Assembly (NCBI GenBank): GCA_001510575.1
Contig: LNGK01000003.1
Span: forward strand, 2,891,740-2,921,365
Origin: Knoxdaviesia capensis
Taxonomy: Eukaryota; Ascomycota; Sordariomycetes; Microascales; Gondwanamycetaceae
Length of the DNA stretch: 29,626 nt
Reading direction: 5' to 3'
Shown here piece by piece: positions 7,965 through 18,879 of this stretch. The notes beneath the pieces were generated by a model, which saw nothing but the letters and a program-made list of their open reading frames with translations, was not told the DNA's origin and did no database searches. Within the stretch, counting starts at the first letter, position 1, and the number at the start of each line of letters is the position of its first letter. Made by a program: the position numbers and the translations under genes.

Positions 7965-9662
7965 CTACTCAGGCCGCTCGTCCCGCGCCCCGGAGCGCCA
8001 CGGCAAGTCGCCCGGCCGCGCAGCCTCCTCAAAACTGCCCCTCCGGCCCCAGTTCTGCGGCTGGCGCTTCAGGAACGCGCCCACGGCACCGAGATAGCCC
8101 TCGTGGCGCAGGAAGTAGGCCTGCTTCTGGCCGTTGCTCCAGAAGCGGATGGCGTAGCTGAGCGTGTTGATGGTCTGGCGGTGGCCGCGGATGAAGCTGC
8201 CGCCAAAGTAGATGTGCGAGAGGTTGTGGATCTGCGACTGCAGGTACGCGATCTGGCCAATGTTGTTGCTGATCGCGTACAGCAGCGACCGCGAGATGTC
8301 GGCGCCGTCGAAGCGCCGGCCGCCGGAGTGTGCGTCGGGGCCGTCCTCGCCTCCGTCCGCGGCTTGGGCTTCAGAAGTGTCGGGTGGTGGGACACCGTCA
8401 GTGTAGCCGTTGTTATGGGGGATGTCGTAGTGCGCCGCGAGGCCACCACTATCCTCGGCCTCATTCTCGGCTTCCCGCTTCATGCGGAAGACCTTTCCAA
8501 AGGAACTGGCAATTGTGGAGCTCTTCAGGCCGATCTTGCCGTAGTCGGTGCCGTAGATATCACCCACAAGCATGTCGACCTTGGTATTATCTCCGCGCTC
8601 GGCCATGGCCAGCATCTCGTCGAAGGAGCGAGCTCCCGTCAACAGCGACAGCAAACCCCAGAGAGTTCCGCCACCCAGGGATGTTCCTCCGACTCTTTGA
8701 TATTCCCTCGGCCCCGACACTTTGAGGAACGACACGCCTGAGCCAATGTTGACCAGGAGGTACGGGTAGATGTTTTCGTTGGGCTCGACGGTGCTCATCG
8801 GGTCGGCTTCGCTGTAGCTGAAGACCTCGCGCGGAATCTCGGTGATGAAGAAGTCCAGCCCTAGACGGAGCACGAAAAAAAGTTCCCCTGGTTAGCCTCC
8901 TAGCAACAAACGGGGGGCATAACGCACGGGAAAAGCAGAGCAAGACTTACCTATAATCAGACACTCCATTTCATCCTCTCGCATGACATCGACGCCCAGA
9001 ACCTCGCGAATCTTGTCATAAAACTTATACGCGCCACCGCCGGTGGCCACGACACACAGCGCGCCCGGCGCCGACCCATTCAAAGTCAAATGCTTCTCCT
9101 TGAGGCGGAGCATGAAAGCAATGCAGTCGTCGATGCGATCGGTCTCAAAGTTCAAGAAGTTCAGACGGCCACCTGGCTCGGAGGAGCCGGCACCTTCGCG
9201 GGTGAAATACACCAGCTTGGCCAGCGAACCGCCGATATCAACGGCAATATGGCTGACGATGCCGGTGTGGTTGGGCAGGCGAATGTCCGAGGTCTCGTGA
9301 TGCCGGGTCGGCGATCGGCTGGACCCGTTAGCGTCTACACCCCCGGACGAGGGAGACGACGGGTCCGGGTCGACAATAAAGGCGCCCTTGACATTGATGC
9401 GCACAGCTCCCGGCCGGTGGATCGCGCTGTCCAGTTCTTCGGCCGACATGGAGGCGCGGCCGGTGCGCGGCCGGTGCGGCAGGGTCGGATTGGCATCCGG
9501 GGCGGTAGAGAGAGACAGTTGTTGCGACTTTGCAGAGGCGGTCGGTGGCCGGTTCTGGGCGGTGGTCAGCGGGTCTGACGTAGGAGGCTGCACATGTGAC
9601 ACGCCGTTTGTGGTCGTGGATTGGACAGCTGCATCAGCCGCTGGGGAAAATTCCAACGGCAT
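7965..9662 (-). CDS. CAB1: Pantothenate kinase (eukaryotic type)
   Basis: Two exons: 9662-8951 and 8860-7965. The 90-bp intron (8950-8861; GTAAGT donor, GCTAAC branch, CTAG acceptor) joins MECLIIG|LDFFITEIPRE in frame. The product is 535 aa. It phosphorylates pantothenate with ATP, the first and usually rate-limiting step of coenzyme A synthesis, in the cytosol. Motifs of the PanK fold: the ATP-binding VDIGGSLAKLVYF (from about residue 141), ATGGGAYKF (about 206-214), NIGSGVSF (about 275-282) and RVGGTSLGGGTLWGL (from about 293), with YFGGSFIRGH near the C-terminus. The first ~130 residues are Ser/Thr/Pro-rich and probably disordered. A low-complexity insert (about 360-420, Asp/Glu/Gly-rich) interrupts the C-terminal half. 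The gene symbol follows budding yeast. The 5' UTR is CT-rich. Confidence 0.93.
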
Positions 9663-10832
9663 GGTCGCGAGTCACGGGCCGATGGTGGCAAGACGGCCGG
9701 GCGGGAACGGGAGAACTCCGGCGAAAGGCCGAGCGGAAGATATGCAGCACGGAAATGAGCTTGAAGGCCCAGAAAATACGGTGACAGACGAGGAGAAGCA
9801 CACAGAGAGAGATTGAGGTTTTCTTTGCCGTTGAGATTTGCGCCAGGAAGTAAGTTGGTGGGGGAGGGGCCTTTTGGCACGAGAAGGACCCTGGGGTAAA
9901 ATTCAAATTAAAATACAGTAAAAAAGTTTTTTATGGAGTGGCACGGAACTGAGGATTGCGCACGTGGGGTTCAAGCAATCGAGCAACTATCACCGGATCT
10001 AGATAAGATTGATATGAAGAAGATGAAGAGGATGAAAAAGGAGAGTAAGAAGAGTCAAGAAGAAGATCCGCGGTCGACTCCAGATATCGACCCCGAGAAA
10101 AAAGGACCAGCAAGAATTGCAGCGGCAGTCGCCATGGACATACAAAGGAAATAAAACTGGCAAGTGCGGGCTGCTCAAGTGACGTGTGTGGACCTTCCGT
10201 TTTTACGAGTCGCTAAGTTTCTGCAATAACCCGTAGTCACCACTATAATTTACGGCGGCACAAATGGCCTGTAAATCCGGCCTCGGTGCCAAACTGCAGT
10301 GGTTGAATGTTCACTAAACAAGAGCCTTTGGTACCCGCGGACCGCCCGTTCGACCGAGGCAACTCGCTTCGGTAGCTGCAAAAGAGTGCCTGTAGGGAAA
10401 TGCAATGCTACGTACAAAGAGGCTTCAGGCTGGAGCGTCCGCTGTATCCAGTGTAGCAGACCGCCCCTGGAAATCCAAATTACCTCATCTGTTGATGTTC
10501 TTGCAGCGCGGGCGTTTTGCCTTTGATCCCCGGCCTCATTTCGTACTCGCACTCGCACTCGAACTCGAACTCGCTCTGCGAAACGTGTTTCTCCGAAATC
10601 CATATCAGCCACTTCATGTCTCTCACTTTGGAACCAGGCTTGCCAGCCACATCATTTGCTGCATGACACATTTCTGTCATCAAGAGTTATCGTTCGGTAT
10701 CGTGCCTGGTCTATAAAGATAAAATAAAGATAAAGATAAAAATAATAATAAAAAAGAAAAGGAAAAAGAAAAAGAAAAAGCTGTTGGACCCGCCACAATC
10801 TGTCCCGCCAAAAAGTCCCATCCTCGTCCCCT
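9663..10832. other. Intergenic region upstream of pantothenate kinase
   Basis: It lies between the PanK start and the stop of the next minus-strand gene. Contents: a lysine-codon-like AAG/GAAG-rich patch (about 10015-10070), an (ACTCGC/GAACTC)n hexamer array (about 10540-10578), and an A-rich stretch (about 10717-10780). No gene is supported. Confidence 0.5.
10540..10578. repeat. Short imperfect hexamer repeat (ACTCGC/GAACTC)
   Basis: About six units of ACTCGC, ACTCGA or similar in a row. On the minus strand it reads as alternating Arg-Val, which is the typical look of a simple repeat rather than a gene. Confidence 0.6.
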
Positions 10833-11846
10833 TTAATCCTCCTCGGCGAGCCATCGCAGTCCGTCCAACATGGCCATGTCCGCCTCGTACGCCCGCTGCA
10901 GCTCCGGGTTCTTCAGCCAGAAGGTATGCGGCCAGCCGTGCACCACATCGATCTTGACCGGCACGCCGGCCTCCTCCAGCGACATGGCATAGCACAGGCC
11001 GTCGGAGTACAGCACGTCGTTGGTGCACAGCTGGATCCACGTCTTGGCCAAGCCGCGCAGCTCGGCCACCGGCGTCTCGAGCGGCATGCGCGGCAGCCCG
11101 TCGCGCGGCGTGACGCGCGTCATGAGGCCGACGATCGACGTCACGAACTCGGCGGTGCCGGTGGTGTGCGCGTACTGCAGCCGCTCCGGCACGTACTCGC
11201 GCCCGCTGAACACGTCGCTGGTCACCGGGCAGCGCAGCAGCACGCCGTGCACCGCGCCGCGCGCCGCCGCCTGCGACACCATGGCCGCCAGCTGGCCGCC
11301 GCTCGAGCTGCCGACCACCACGATGCGCGGCCCGGGCCCCACGCGCCGCACCACCGCCTGGAAGCCTTCGAACGCGTCGGCAAAGCAGATGTTCGCCGAG
11401 TAGTCCGGCAGCAGCCGGTAGCCCACCGAGTACACCGCGTAGTTCCCGATCAGCAGCCGCCGGCACGACAGCTCCTCGCTGTCGGCCTCGCCGACCCACA
11501 GCCCGCCGCCGTGGTAGTACACAATCACCACCTCGGGCTCGCGGCCGGCGTCTTCCTCGCGCTCGAACAGCAGCATCGGCACCACCGCGTCGTCCCTGCT
11601 CGACCGCGCCTCCAGCTTGGTGGTTCGGATGCCCTGCGACAGGTGGTGGTCCCGCGCGCCCTCGGCCATCATGCGGGCGTTCAGCTCACGGCAGCCGTTG
11701 GCGTACGCCGTCTGCCGCTGCACGGCGGCGGCGTTGCTGAGGATGCGCGGCCGGGGCGCCGTCTGGCCCTCGGCCTCCACCTTGATCCATTCAGCATTCA
11801 CCGGTGGAGCAGAATGCAGGATGAGCGAATCAAACGAGGATGGCAT
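10833..11846 (-). CDS. Alpha/beta hydrolase, HSL family (Abhydrolase_3) esterase
   Basis: Single exon, 337 aa, no signal peptide. Carboxylester hydrolases of the hormone-sensitive-lipase family share this layout. The oxyanion-hole motif is YYHGGGLWVG (HGGG at 112-115). The nucleophile elbow is GSSSGG (179-184, Ser181). The acid residue is probably Asp277 in CTNDVLYSDG, and the catalytic His is in HGWPHTF (His307). The triad is complete, so the enzyme should be active. Length is usual for the family. The substrate cannot be read from sequence; related fungal members act on acetylated secondary metabolites or xenobiotic esters, but no biosynthetic cluster is visible here. Very GC-rich coding sequence contrasts with the low-complexity flanks. 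A TATAAAG-like box on the same strand lies near 12297-12302, about 450 bases upstream. Confidence 0.88.
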   Translation of the reverse strand: MPSSFDSLILHSAPPVNAEWIKVEAEGQTAPRPRILSNAAAVQRQTAYANGCRELNARMMAEGARDHHLSQGIRTTKLEARSSRDDAVVPMLLFEREEDAGREPEVVIVYYHGGGLWVGEADSEELSCRRLLIGNYAVYSVGYRLLPDYSANICFADAFEGFQAVVRRVGPGPRIVVVGSSSGGQLAAMVSQAAARGAVHGVLLRCPVTSDVFSGREYVPERLQYAHTTGTAEFVTSIVGLMTRVTPRDGLPRMPLETPVAELRGLAKTWIQLCTNDVLYSDGLCYAMSLEEAGVPVKIDVVHGWPHTFWLKNPELQRAYEADMAMLDGLRWLAEED

Positions 11847-12740
11847 TGTCGTAGATGTAACTGTGAGCGCGGAGAGGGTAACGTCTGGGGGGTTTTTGGA
11901 AAAAGAAAAAAAAGGAAATAAAGTGAAAATTAAAGATAAAGCTAGGAACCAAAAAAGGCTAAACGATTGTTTCGGTCAAGAATCAAGTAAAGGTGATTCT
12001 CCCAAGACCGAGTCGGGGATTTTACTCTCAACTGGATTTCCGGTTCTTTGCACCAAGGTGGTGGTGTCGTTCAGTCGATCCTGTAAGAGGAGAGAGCGGA
12101 GATGGTTGCATAAAGGAACCTGGATGGAACATAGCAGCCAATGCAGTATCAGCACCGAGATATCAGAGCAGGGAACCGCAGAACGAGAGAGAGCGATAAC
12201 GGAGAGACTCAGAGATCAAGTCGCATAGAGGCCAAAAGAAGAGAGAGGGAGAGAGATAAGCAGCCAGGAAGTCAAAAGTCTGGATGAAGCCGGGACTTTA
12301 TATCTTGTCCCGCCGCAAGCTTAAAACCCACACACACACACTAACTCTAGCCAGGGAGAAATAGAAGGGAAATCGTGGGGAAAGTTGAATTGCAAGCGCC
12401 GCCTCAACCTAAGAACAGCGTGGAGAGAGACTCACCGAAGTCGGGGGTGGGAAGGGTGTGTGAATAGGCGAGCCACGATAAGCAGCAGATACGGCGAGAG
12501 AGAGAGGGGAGAGGAAGAGAGGAAGAGAGTCAGAAGAAGCACACATAGATACATGCATCTATTCTGTATGTCGCCTACAAGTTGTCCCCCGGCGTGTGAT
12601 GTGGTCATACGTGGACACAACACACAAACTCCGGCGAAAGTCTTGCCAGAAAAGGCGTGAGAAGTGAGGAGACACATGCACAGCAAAGCAAACTTCCATG
12701 GGCCGTCTTTACTTCTTTTACCCTAGACAATGTGTGCTCT

Positions 12741-12762
12741 GTGTGTGTGTGTGTGTGTGTGT
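12741..12762. repeat. (GT)11 microsatellite
   Basis: Eleven uninterrupted GT units in the gene-free stretch. Confidence 0.9.
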
Positions 12763-13241
12763 CCCAAGGGAATGGGGGACGACGAAAGAGAGAGAAATAC
12801 CCTCTTATTTCTTCCCCTACACCCCTTCTCGAGGAGAAAAAAATAAATATAAAAAAATTATATTCCCAGCTGGATGAATTCCCTGGTCCAGCAAGCGGGG
12901 ACCGAAAAAGAGGGAAACGTAAAAAAAACAGGAAAATCAAAATCCCGACAAAAAAAACCTTCAGAGAGGAAGTCCCACATGATCCGTTTTGCCTACCCCC
13001 AACCGAACGCTACGTGAATAAGCACGTCCAGGTTTATGCGTTGTGCTGGGGTGGGATCGTGAGTGTCACCTGGAAGTGAAGGCATAGGGTTGCAGCCATC
13101 TCAACGTCTGCACAAGCGAGCATGGAGAAAGGTGTAAATCATCGTATCTTCATGTTTGGGCGACCAGGTTCGCTTATGCCCACGCAACATCCCACGACAT
13201 CTGCAAACTGGTTTCAGAGGCTGTGTAAGTCAAACACATGG

Positions 13242-13289
13242 CACACACACACACACAAGATGAGAGGGGAACACACACACACACAAACA
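13242..13289. repeat. (CA)n microsatellite, two blocks
   Basis: CA runs at about 13242-13257 and 13271-13289, separated by a short GA-rich spacer. A shorter CA run also occurs near 12330-12344. Confidence 0.85.
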
Positions 13290-15058
13290 CACCAATCCGC
13301 GCGGGGGTTGGTGGTGCTTTGCTAGTGACGGCCTCGTCCGGGCTCCGGCGCAAACATGGTTTTCTCAAGCCGAGGGGGACAATCTGCGTTTACGCGGGGG
13401 GCATTTCCGGACGAACATCGAAGGACAGATCGCGAGCATAGGTCGGACTGTGTGCTGGGTATACGTACAGCATCACAAGCCAAAGAGCGGTTTTTGTTCC
13501 CCCAATGGTCAACGAACTGGTGTCAGACGGACGGACACCAGCACAACTCTCGACCAGTATAGCACGATGCCATGATCTGCGATCGCCCACCCCTCAATGT
13601 CTACGTTCAGGCCGCCAGAAGCATGCCCCAGCAGGCCAACCCGAGCTGCTTCTCACATGAATGAAACCCTGATAACCCTATAACCGTTGGGTTCTCCCAG
13701 AGTAAGTAATAGTTGCACATATCTGTTGTGGCGAGCTGCGTGCCGGGAATCGTAAGTCCATGATATCTCTCGTTATCCCTGTTTTGGACTTGAACTAAAC
13801 TCCTCCGAAAGGGGCTGCCTGTATTGATGTTCTGACGCATATGGGTGCCCTCGTCGATGGGACCACGCCCGAACTTCGCAGCCGCATACAGCAGAGCTGT
13901 GGCTCATCAAGTGAAGAATCTGAGCAGCACTGAAGATGGGCTGGAAGTTGGATGTACTGTACTGTAGAATAAGAAAATAGACCCCTGGGTGTTTGGATGG
14001 GCATTTCTTGCAAATCCCATTCAATCCCTCAATTTCTCTATATGAGCGGTCTGCCGCCCGTCGATCACTGGGTCACTGGATCAGATGTGCCCCCCTCCCC
14101 TGGGCTGGTCAGCATGTCCTTGTCTCCCACATTACTGGGAGAGGGAGGGGGGTCTTCCTACCGTCGATACCACCGTCCAGCGGATGAAGAAAATGAGAAT
14201 GAACCACCTCGAATTGGAAACCTGGCCGCAACGGCGGCATATCAGCCAGGGGAGGGGGTGTCAGCCAGCGGGTTCGGTGAGAAGCCACTTGGATAATTGC
14301 CTCACCTAGTGTTGTATGTGAGCCCGCGGATTGATACTGCACGGGACAGGGAGACATACACGAATGTGGCTCGAGCCGGACTCGGAGCTGGAACTACTGG
14401 ACATACTGTACAGTACACAATTGCGAACACCACACGACCCAGCTGGAACCGCCCCAACAGTCCAGATCTCGTATCAAGCCTGCCCGCCCGCCGATTGTGC
14501 AGGCCGAACCCCCCGAAAAAAAAATAGATATAAAAAAATCGCTTAAATTAGGACGCCACCACCAAATCAACCGCCGCCAGTCCTCAATGGCTAACAAGAA
14601 CTTGCCATTGCCAACATACGTCAGGGGAAGTTTCGCCAAGTCAGAATCCACGGGGGACAAAAAGAAAACTGGAGTCTCCCACCGGCTGAGAACAGAGAAA
14701 CAAGAACACCTGGTCAGGTGGGTTTCCCAACGACAGGGTGCCGGTCCCGCCTCCTCGGGGCCAAGATGTGTCCAGTAGGAATCCAGGCATGGGCTGGGCT
14801 CACGCCCGAAAAGTGAAGCGGTGAAACATGCGCTTCACTTGCAGTATGCGTAATTGGTCCGAAGGTCCAGCTGAAATATATACGAGTTATGTGCAGTGCA
14901 TCCACCATAGACGTAGTTATCTTAGTATCCAGAAATGCTGATGGCACGACTACGTAAAGATGCGAATGTGTGTGACAGCAGAAAAGAGGATGTATTAGGA
15001 AGAGTTTTGGGATAGGGGGGCCTGGACCTCAGAATCTAGTTATTACCCCTCCCGCTAT

Positions 15059-15878
15059 TACCTAATAATAGTAACTAATAATATAGGTTACGTAATCCTT
15101 CCTTCCTTCCCTAGGTATTAGCTACTAACGCGTCCCCCCCCTCGGTATATCTCGAGCCCCGCGAGTCCTATCTATCTTTCGTCCCGATTAGTATTATATC
15201 GCCGCTTAGGTATAGTAGCCTCGCTTAGAACGGCTTAAGCTAATCTATATACCGGGCCTTACGTACCTTTCTACTATCTATCTAGGCTAAGGTATAGGAG
15301 GTCTAGGAGGCCTTAGCTACTATTCGGAAAGGGCCTATCTATTAGGGTTAGAACTTTAGCGGCTTTTATATTAAATATAATTTCCGTAATATCACGAGGG
15401 TCCCCTCGTCTAAGCGTCTATAGTCTCGGGCTATATAAGCGGCCTATCTACGCTCGTTCTCGATTATCTAGACCCGTATAGTTAATTCTTATCGTATTTT
15501 ACACGCGGCTATATATTATAATACTAGTACCGCGTATCTAGATTTATTAGTTATATTCTATTCTAGTATAGTAATACTTAGGTATCGTATTATTATATTT
15601 AGCTTAAGGCTAAATAATATTTCCTATAGCGAGAAACTAAGGTAGGCTATAAGCCTTACGTTTATATACGTTTTAATATAGTTAAGCTTCTTAATTTACT
15701 CTATAATAGCCGTACCTTATATCTAAAGTTCTTTTACTATTATTACCTACTATATTTTATTATACGCTTCTACTTAGCTAACGCTCTTATAGCTTCCTAG
15801 CGGTACTATAATAACCTTCGACCCTCTCCTTTCTATTCCTATCTTAAAGATACCCTTAAAGGCCGGGCCGTCGTTAAT
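15059..15878. repeat. 820-bp direct repeat, copy 1
   Basis: Near-identical to 15880-16699, offset 821, with one N (15879) between the copies. I see only about four differences, all C/T or G/A and all within the last ~75 bases. It encodes part of element C integrase. See the finding on N-flanked duplications: probably an unmerged contig overlap. Confidence 0.9.
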
Positions 15879-15879
15879 N

Positions 15880-16699
15880 TACCTAATAATAGTAACTAAT
15901 AATATAGGTTACGTAATCCTTCCTTCCTTCCCTAGGTATTAGCTACTAACGCGTCCCCCCCCTCGGTATATCTCGAGCCCCGCGAGTCCTATCTATCTTT
16001 CGTCCCGATTAGTATTATATCGCCGCTTAGGTATAGTAGCCTCGCTTAGAACGGCTTAAGCTAATCTATATACCGGGCCTTACGTACCTTTCTACTATCT
16101 ATCTAGGCTAAGGTATAGGAGGTCTAGGAGGCCTTAGCTACTATTCGGAAAGGGCCTATCTATTAGGGTTAGAACTTTAGCGGCTTTTATATTAAATATA
16201 ATTTCCGTAATATCACGAGGGTCCCCTCGTCTAAGCGTCTATAGTCTCGGGCTATATAAGCGGCCTATCTACGCTCGTTCTCGATTATCTAGACCCGTAT
16301 AGTTAATTCTTATCGTATTTTACACGCGGCTATATATTATAATACTAGTACCGCGTATCTAGATTTATTAGTTATATTCTATTCTAGTATAGTAATACTT
16401 AGGTATCGTATTATTATATTTAGCTTAAGGCTAAATAATATTTCCTATAGCGAGAAACTAAGGTAGGCTATAAGCCTTACGTTTATATACGTTTTAATAT
16501 AGTTAAGCTTCTTAATTTACTCTATAATAGCCGTACCTTATATCTAAAGTTCTTTTACTATTATTACCTACTATATTTTATTATACGCTTCTACTTAGCT
16601 AACGCTCTTATAGCTTCCTAGCGGTACTATAATAACCTTTAACCCTTTCCTTTCTATTCCTATCTTAAAGATACCTTTAAAGGCCGGGCCGTCGTTAAT
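15880..16699. repeat. 820-bp direct repeat, copy 2
   Basis: Second copy, directly after the N at 15879. It continues without a break into the rest of element C integrase at 16700, so it is the copy in natural context. Confidence 0.9.
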
Positions 16700-17680
16700 A
16701 TATAGAAGTAATAGCCTAACTTAGAGTAATACTAAGATAGATATCGCGCTATCTAACGTCTCCGTAGCCGAAGTTATCTAGACTAGCCTTAGCTAGATAA
16801 AGCGAGTAAAATAGTTAATTATAACTAGTATATAGGCTAGCTTCCCCTTACCTATTAGTAGCGGTCCTATATAGTTTATTCTTATAACCGATAGGGGACC
16901 TTAAATAGCTACCGGTTAGCTTAGAGTAGGGGGTCTATTTAGGCTATACGTAGTATACGGGATATATCCCGTATACTATACTACGATATCCCGAGAGAGG
17001 GTTAGCTACTAATATCTCGTCTAGATACCTCGCTAAGTAACGTCCGGTCTTAGGTATCTAGATTCTTTATAGAAGCGTTTTAGTATATTAGGAACTAATA
17101 TCCTTTTTATATACTCTCTCTAGGTATCCGCTATTTTTCGCTATAGGGTACCTTCTATAAGCCTAAACTACTACGCTACTACTTTTACTTAAACGTCACT
17201 CTCCGTTAAGTTAGTAGTATTACTTATAATATAGTTATAGATATCTCCGTATTATTTAGATTAGGAGAAGAGATTCGTTATAACGTATATCTTCGAGGCG
17301 TTAAGGACCGTATCTATACCTCCCGGGCTATCTTTCTATATCTACTCGATATCTTCTATTCTACCTAAGTTCTCTAGGGGGCCTATATCGCTATAGTTAT
17401 AATTAAGGAAAATCGTTCTACTTAACGCGTCCGCTACCGTATTCCAGTTCCTAGCTAGCTACTAAATTTCTACGTTTAGTATTCTTAGGTTAGTTACCTA
17501 TCGTATAAAAACCCCTTCCTAGTAGCTACTAGATAGGAACGTCGCTAGGGGCTTATGATCCGTATATATCGTAGAAGGCTAGCTATTCCGGAATATAAAG
17601 TCGTGCTTCTTAACTAAGGTAACTATTATATAGAGTTCCCTCTTATATATGCTATAGTTTATTTAGGGTCTTAAAAAGAT

Positions 17681-17963
17681 TATAGATCCCCTATAGGTCA
17701 GAGTGCATTATAATTACGTATAAACGTATACTAATACACGTAGATACTACCTAGTAGTAAGTATTTAGGTGTATATCTATATATATATAAATGCCTTAAA
17801 GAGCTAGTAAAAGACCTATAAAAGGTAGATATCTACCGCGCTTTTATAGGAAATATCTTAAGATAGAAAAAATTTAAGCTTCCTTTTATATATATTTCTC
17901 TATACGTACCTTATAATTATAACTTATTTATTAGTCCTTTAGATTATATATCTAGGAATTATA
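17681..17963 (+). repeat. 5' LTR of element A
   Basis: Starts TATAGATCCC and ends GGAATTATA. The ends would be TG...CA before RIP (TG to TA, CA to TA), as the less mutated inverted copy at 28887-29169 shows. Same length (283 bp) as the other two LTRs. Confidence 0.85.
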
Positions 17964-18059
17964 AAAAATTAATTTTTTATAAGCGTAATACTTATACTAT
18001 TAATCTCTTATTAACCTTCCTTTAAAGCTTAACCGTCGTAATCGACTACCTTTCCTCTA

Positions 18060-18070
18060 GGTTCGAGTCC
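18060..18070 (+). other. Pol III B-box / tRNA T-arm-like motif, copy 1
   Basis: GGTTCGAGTCC matches the B-box consensus GGTTCGANTCC. Flanking TA/TA extends the T-arm-like stem. No complete tRNA cloverleaf can be drawn around it. Confidence 0.35.
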
Positions 18071-18375
18071 TAATCGATACGTAATTAACCGATATCTCGA
18101 CTTTCCTTTCTTTTAATTTAGAATTTACCTCCGCCGATAGCTTTACTACTTTCCGCTACGGTAAACTACGAATTACCCTTCTTTTATAAAAAAAACCCCT
18201 TCTATTTAACCTCCTTTTAGTAACGAAAGCACGTTAAATAAATATCTTTTATTTTCCTTCTTTTAATTCCGTCCTTACCGAACTAATAGCTAATTAACTA
18301 CTATTACTCTAGTAAAATACCGAATTACCCTACCTTTACNCCTTTCCTATACCTCCTAAGCTATCGGATACTACT

Positions 18376-18393
18376 AATAGGTTCGAGTCCTAT
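18376..18393 (+). other. Pol III B-box / tRNA T-arm-like motif, copy 2
   Basis: ATAGG-TTCGAGT-CCTAT forms a perfect 5-bp T-arm with a 7-base loop. Upstream sequence does not give a clear anticodon arm or A box, so I call it a tRNA-like remnant, not a tRNA gene. Confidence 0.35.
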
Positions 18394-18879
18394 TACTAAA
18401 TATTTAATAGCTAATCCCTCTATTTTTATTTATTTCTACGATTTTTCCTTTATTTTACGACTTTACTTATTTATTTCTATAACTTTTTCTAGTTATTTCT
18501 AAGACTCCTACTATTCCGATAACTAACGTCTTAATATTTCTACTATTTTCAATTATTTTCTACTACCTCCGTTTACGGACTTCCTTTATTACCTATTCTC
18601 CTATTCTATTTAATTCTAATTACTAATCCGCCTCTTATTCTAAGACTAACCCGCTTTTATACCCCCTTTTATACCCCGTTTACATACTAATAGTCTTATT
18701 TCTTATTTTACTAGCCCTATTTCTTTTCTAATAGTTATCCTTTCTACCGCTCTTTTCCCCTATTATTAACCCTATAAATCTAGACTATCTAACTATTTAT
18801 AACTATTACGCTCTAGTTTTCCTTATTTATTCCCTTTCGCTCCTACTTACTATCGGTTTATATCCCTAACCCCCTATTT

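Larger units (their letters stand above)
11847..15040. other. 3.2-kb stretch without a supported gene
   Basis: The first ~450 bases are probably the promoter and leader of the hydrolase gene, with GA-rich tracts (about 12225-12260). The rest has many short ORFs in all frames but none with family motifs, good splice structure or conserved composition. It contains CA/TG microsatellites and A-runs. CpA and TpG are at normal levels, so it is not RIP-affected. It borders the transposon island on the right. Confidence 0.5.
15040..17680 (-). mobile_element. Element C, 3' part: RNase H and integrase of a Ty3/gypsy-type retrotransposon (RIP-mutated)
   Basis: Minus-strand reading, ignoring stops. The second half of RNase H lies at about 17680-17400 (IYKRELY, KKHDFIFRNS, TDHKPLATFL at about 17534-17563, then NTVADALSRT). 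The integrase region follows toward lower coordinates, with GPLLIGKGKLAY and INYFTRFI near 16850 and an NDGPAFKG block near 16690 that corresponds to the second catalytic Asp region. The order RNase H then integrase fits Ty3/gypsy. The integrase core lies inside the 820-bp duplicated segment. No LTR is recognisable at the left end, so the element may be truncated at the island border. Its 5' part lies at 27,744-28,886, on the other side of element A. Confidence 0.7.

Noticed and set aside
9388..9816. Plus-strand ORFs opposite pantothenate kinase exon 1
   Set aside because: They are antisense shadows of a clear two-exon enzyme gene with all its motifs.
10926..11921. 331-codon plus-strand ORF opposite the hydrolase
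   Set aside because: Composition (His/Arg/Ala-rich) is the mirror of GC-rich coding DNA; the minus strand has a complete HGGG / GxSxG / Asp / His set.
12605..12940. Short ORFs in the 3.2-kb gap (for example 12605-12940 minus, 13773-14024 minus, 14714-14947 minus)
   Set aside because: Driven by microsatellites and simple sequence, no motifs, no splice structure, no conserved neighbours.
13242..13289. CRISPR-like or telomeric array in the CA-rich stretch
   Set aside because: Plain dinucleotide microsatellite with no spacer structure.
15059..16699. 820-bp direct repeats as LTRs of an element
   Set aside because: They encode integrase on the minus strand, abut each other across one N, and have no terminal TG/CA; they are not LTRs.
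18040..18393. Functional tRNA genes at the two B-box motifs
   Set aside because: No matching acceptor stem, A box or anticodon arm can be drawn around either motif.
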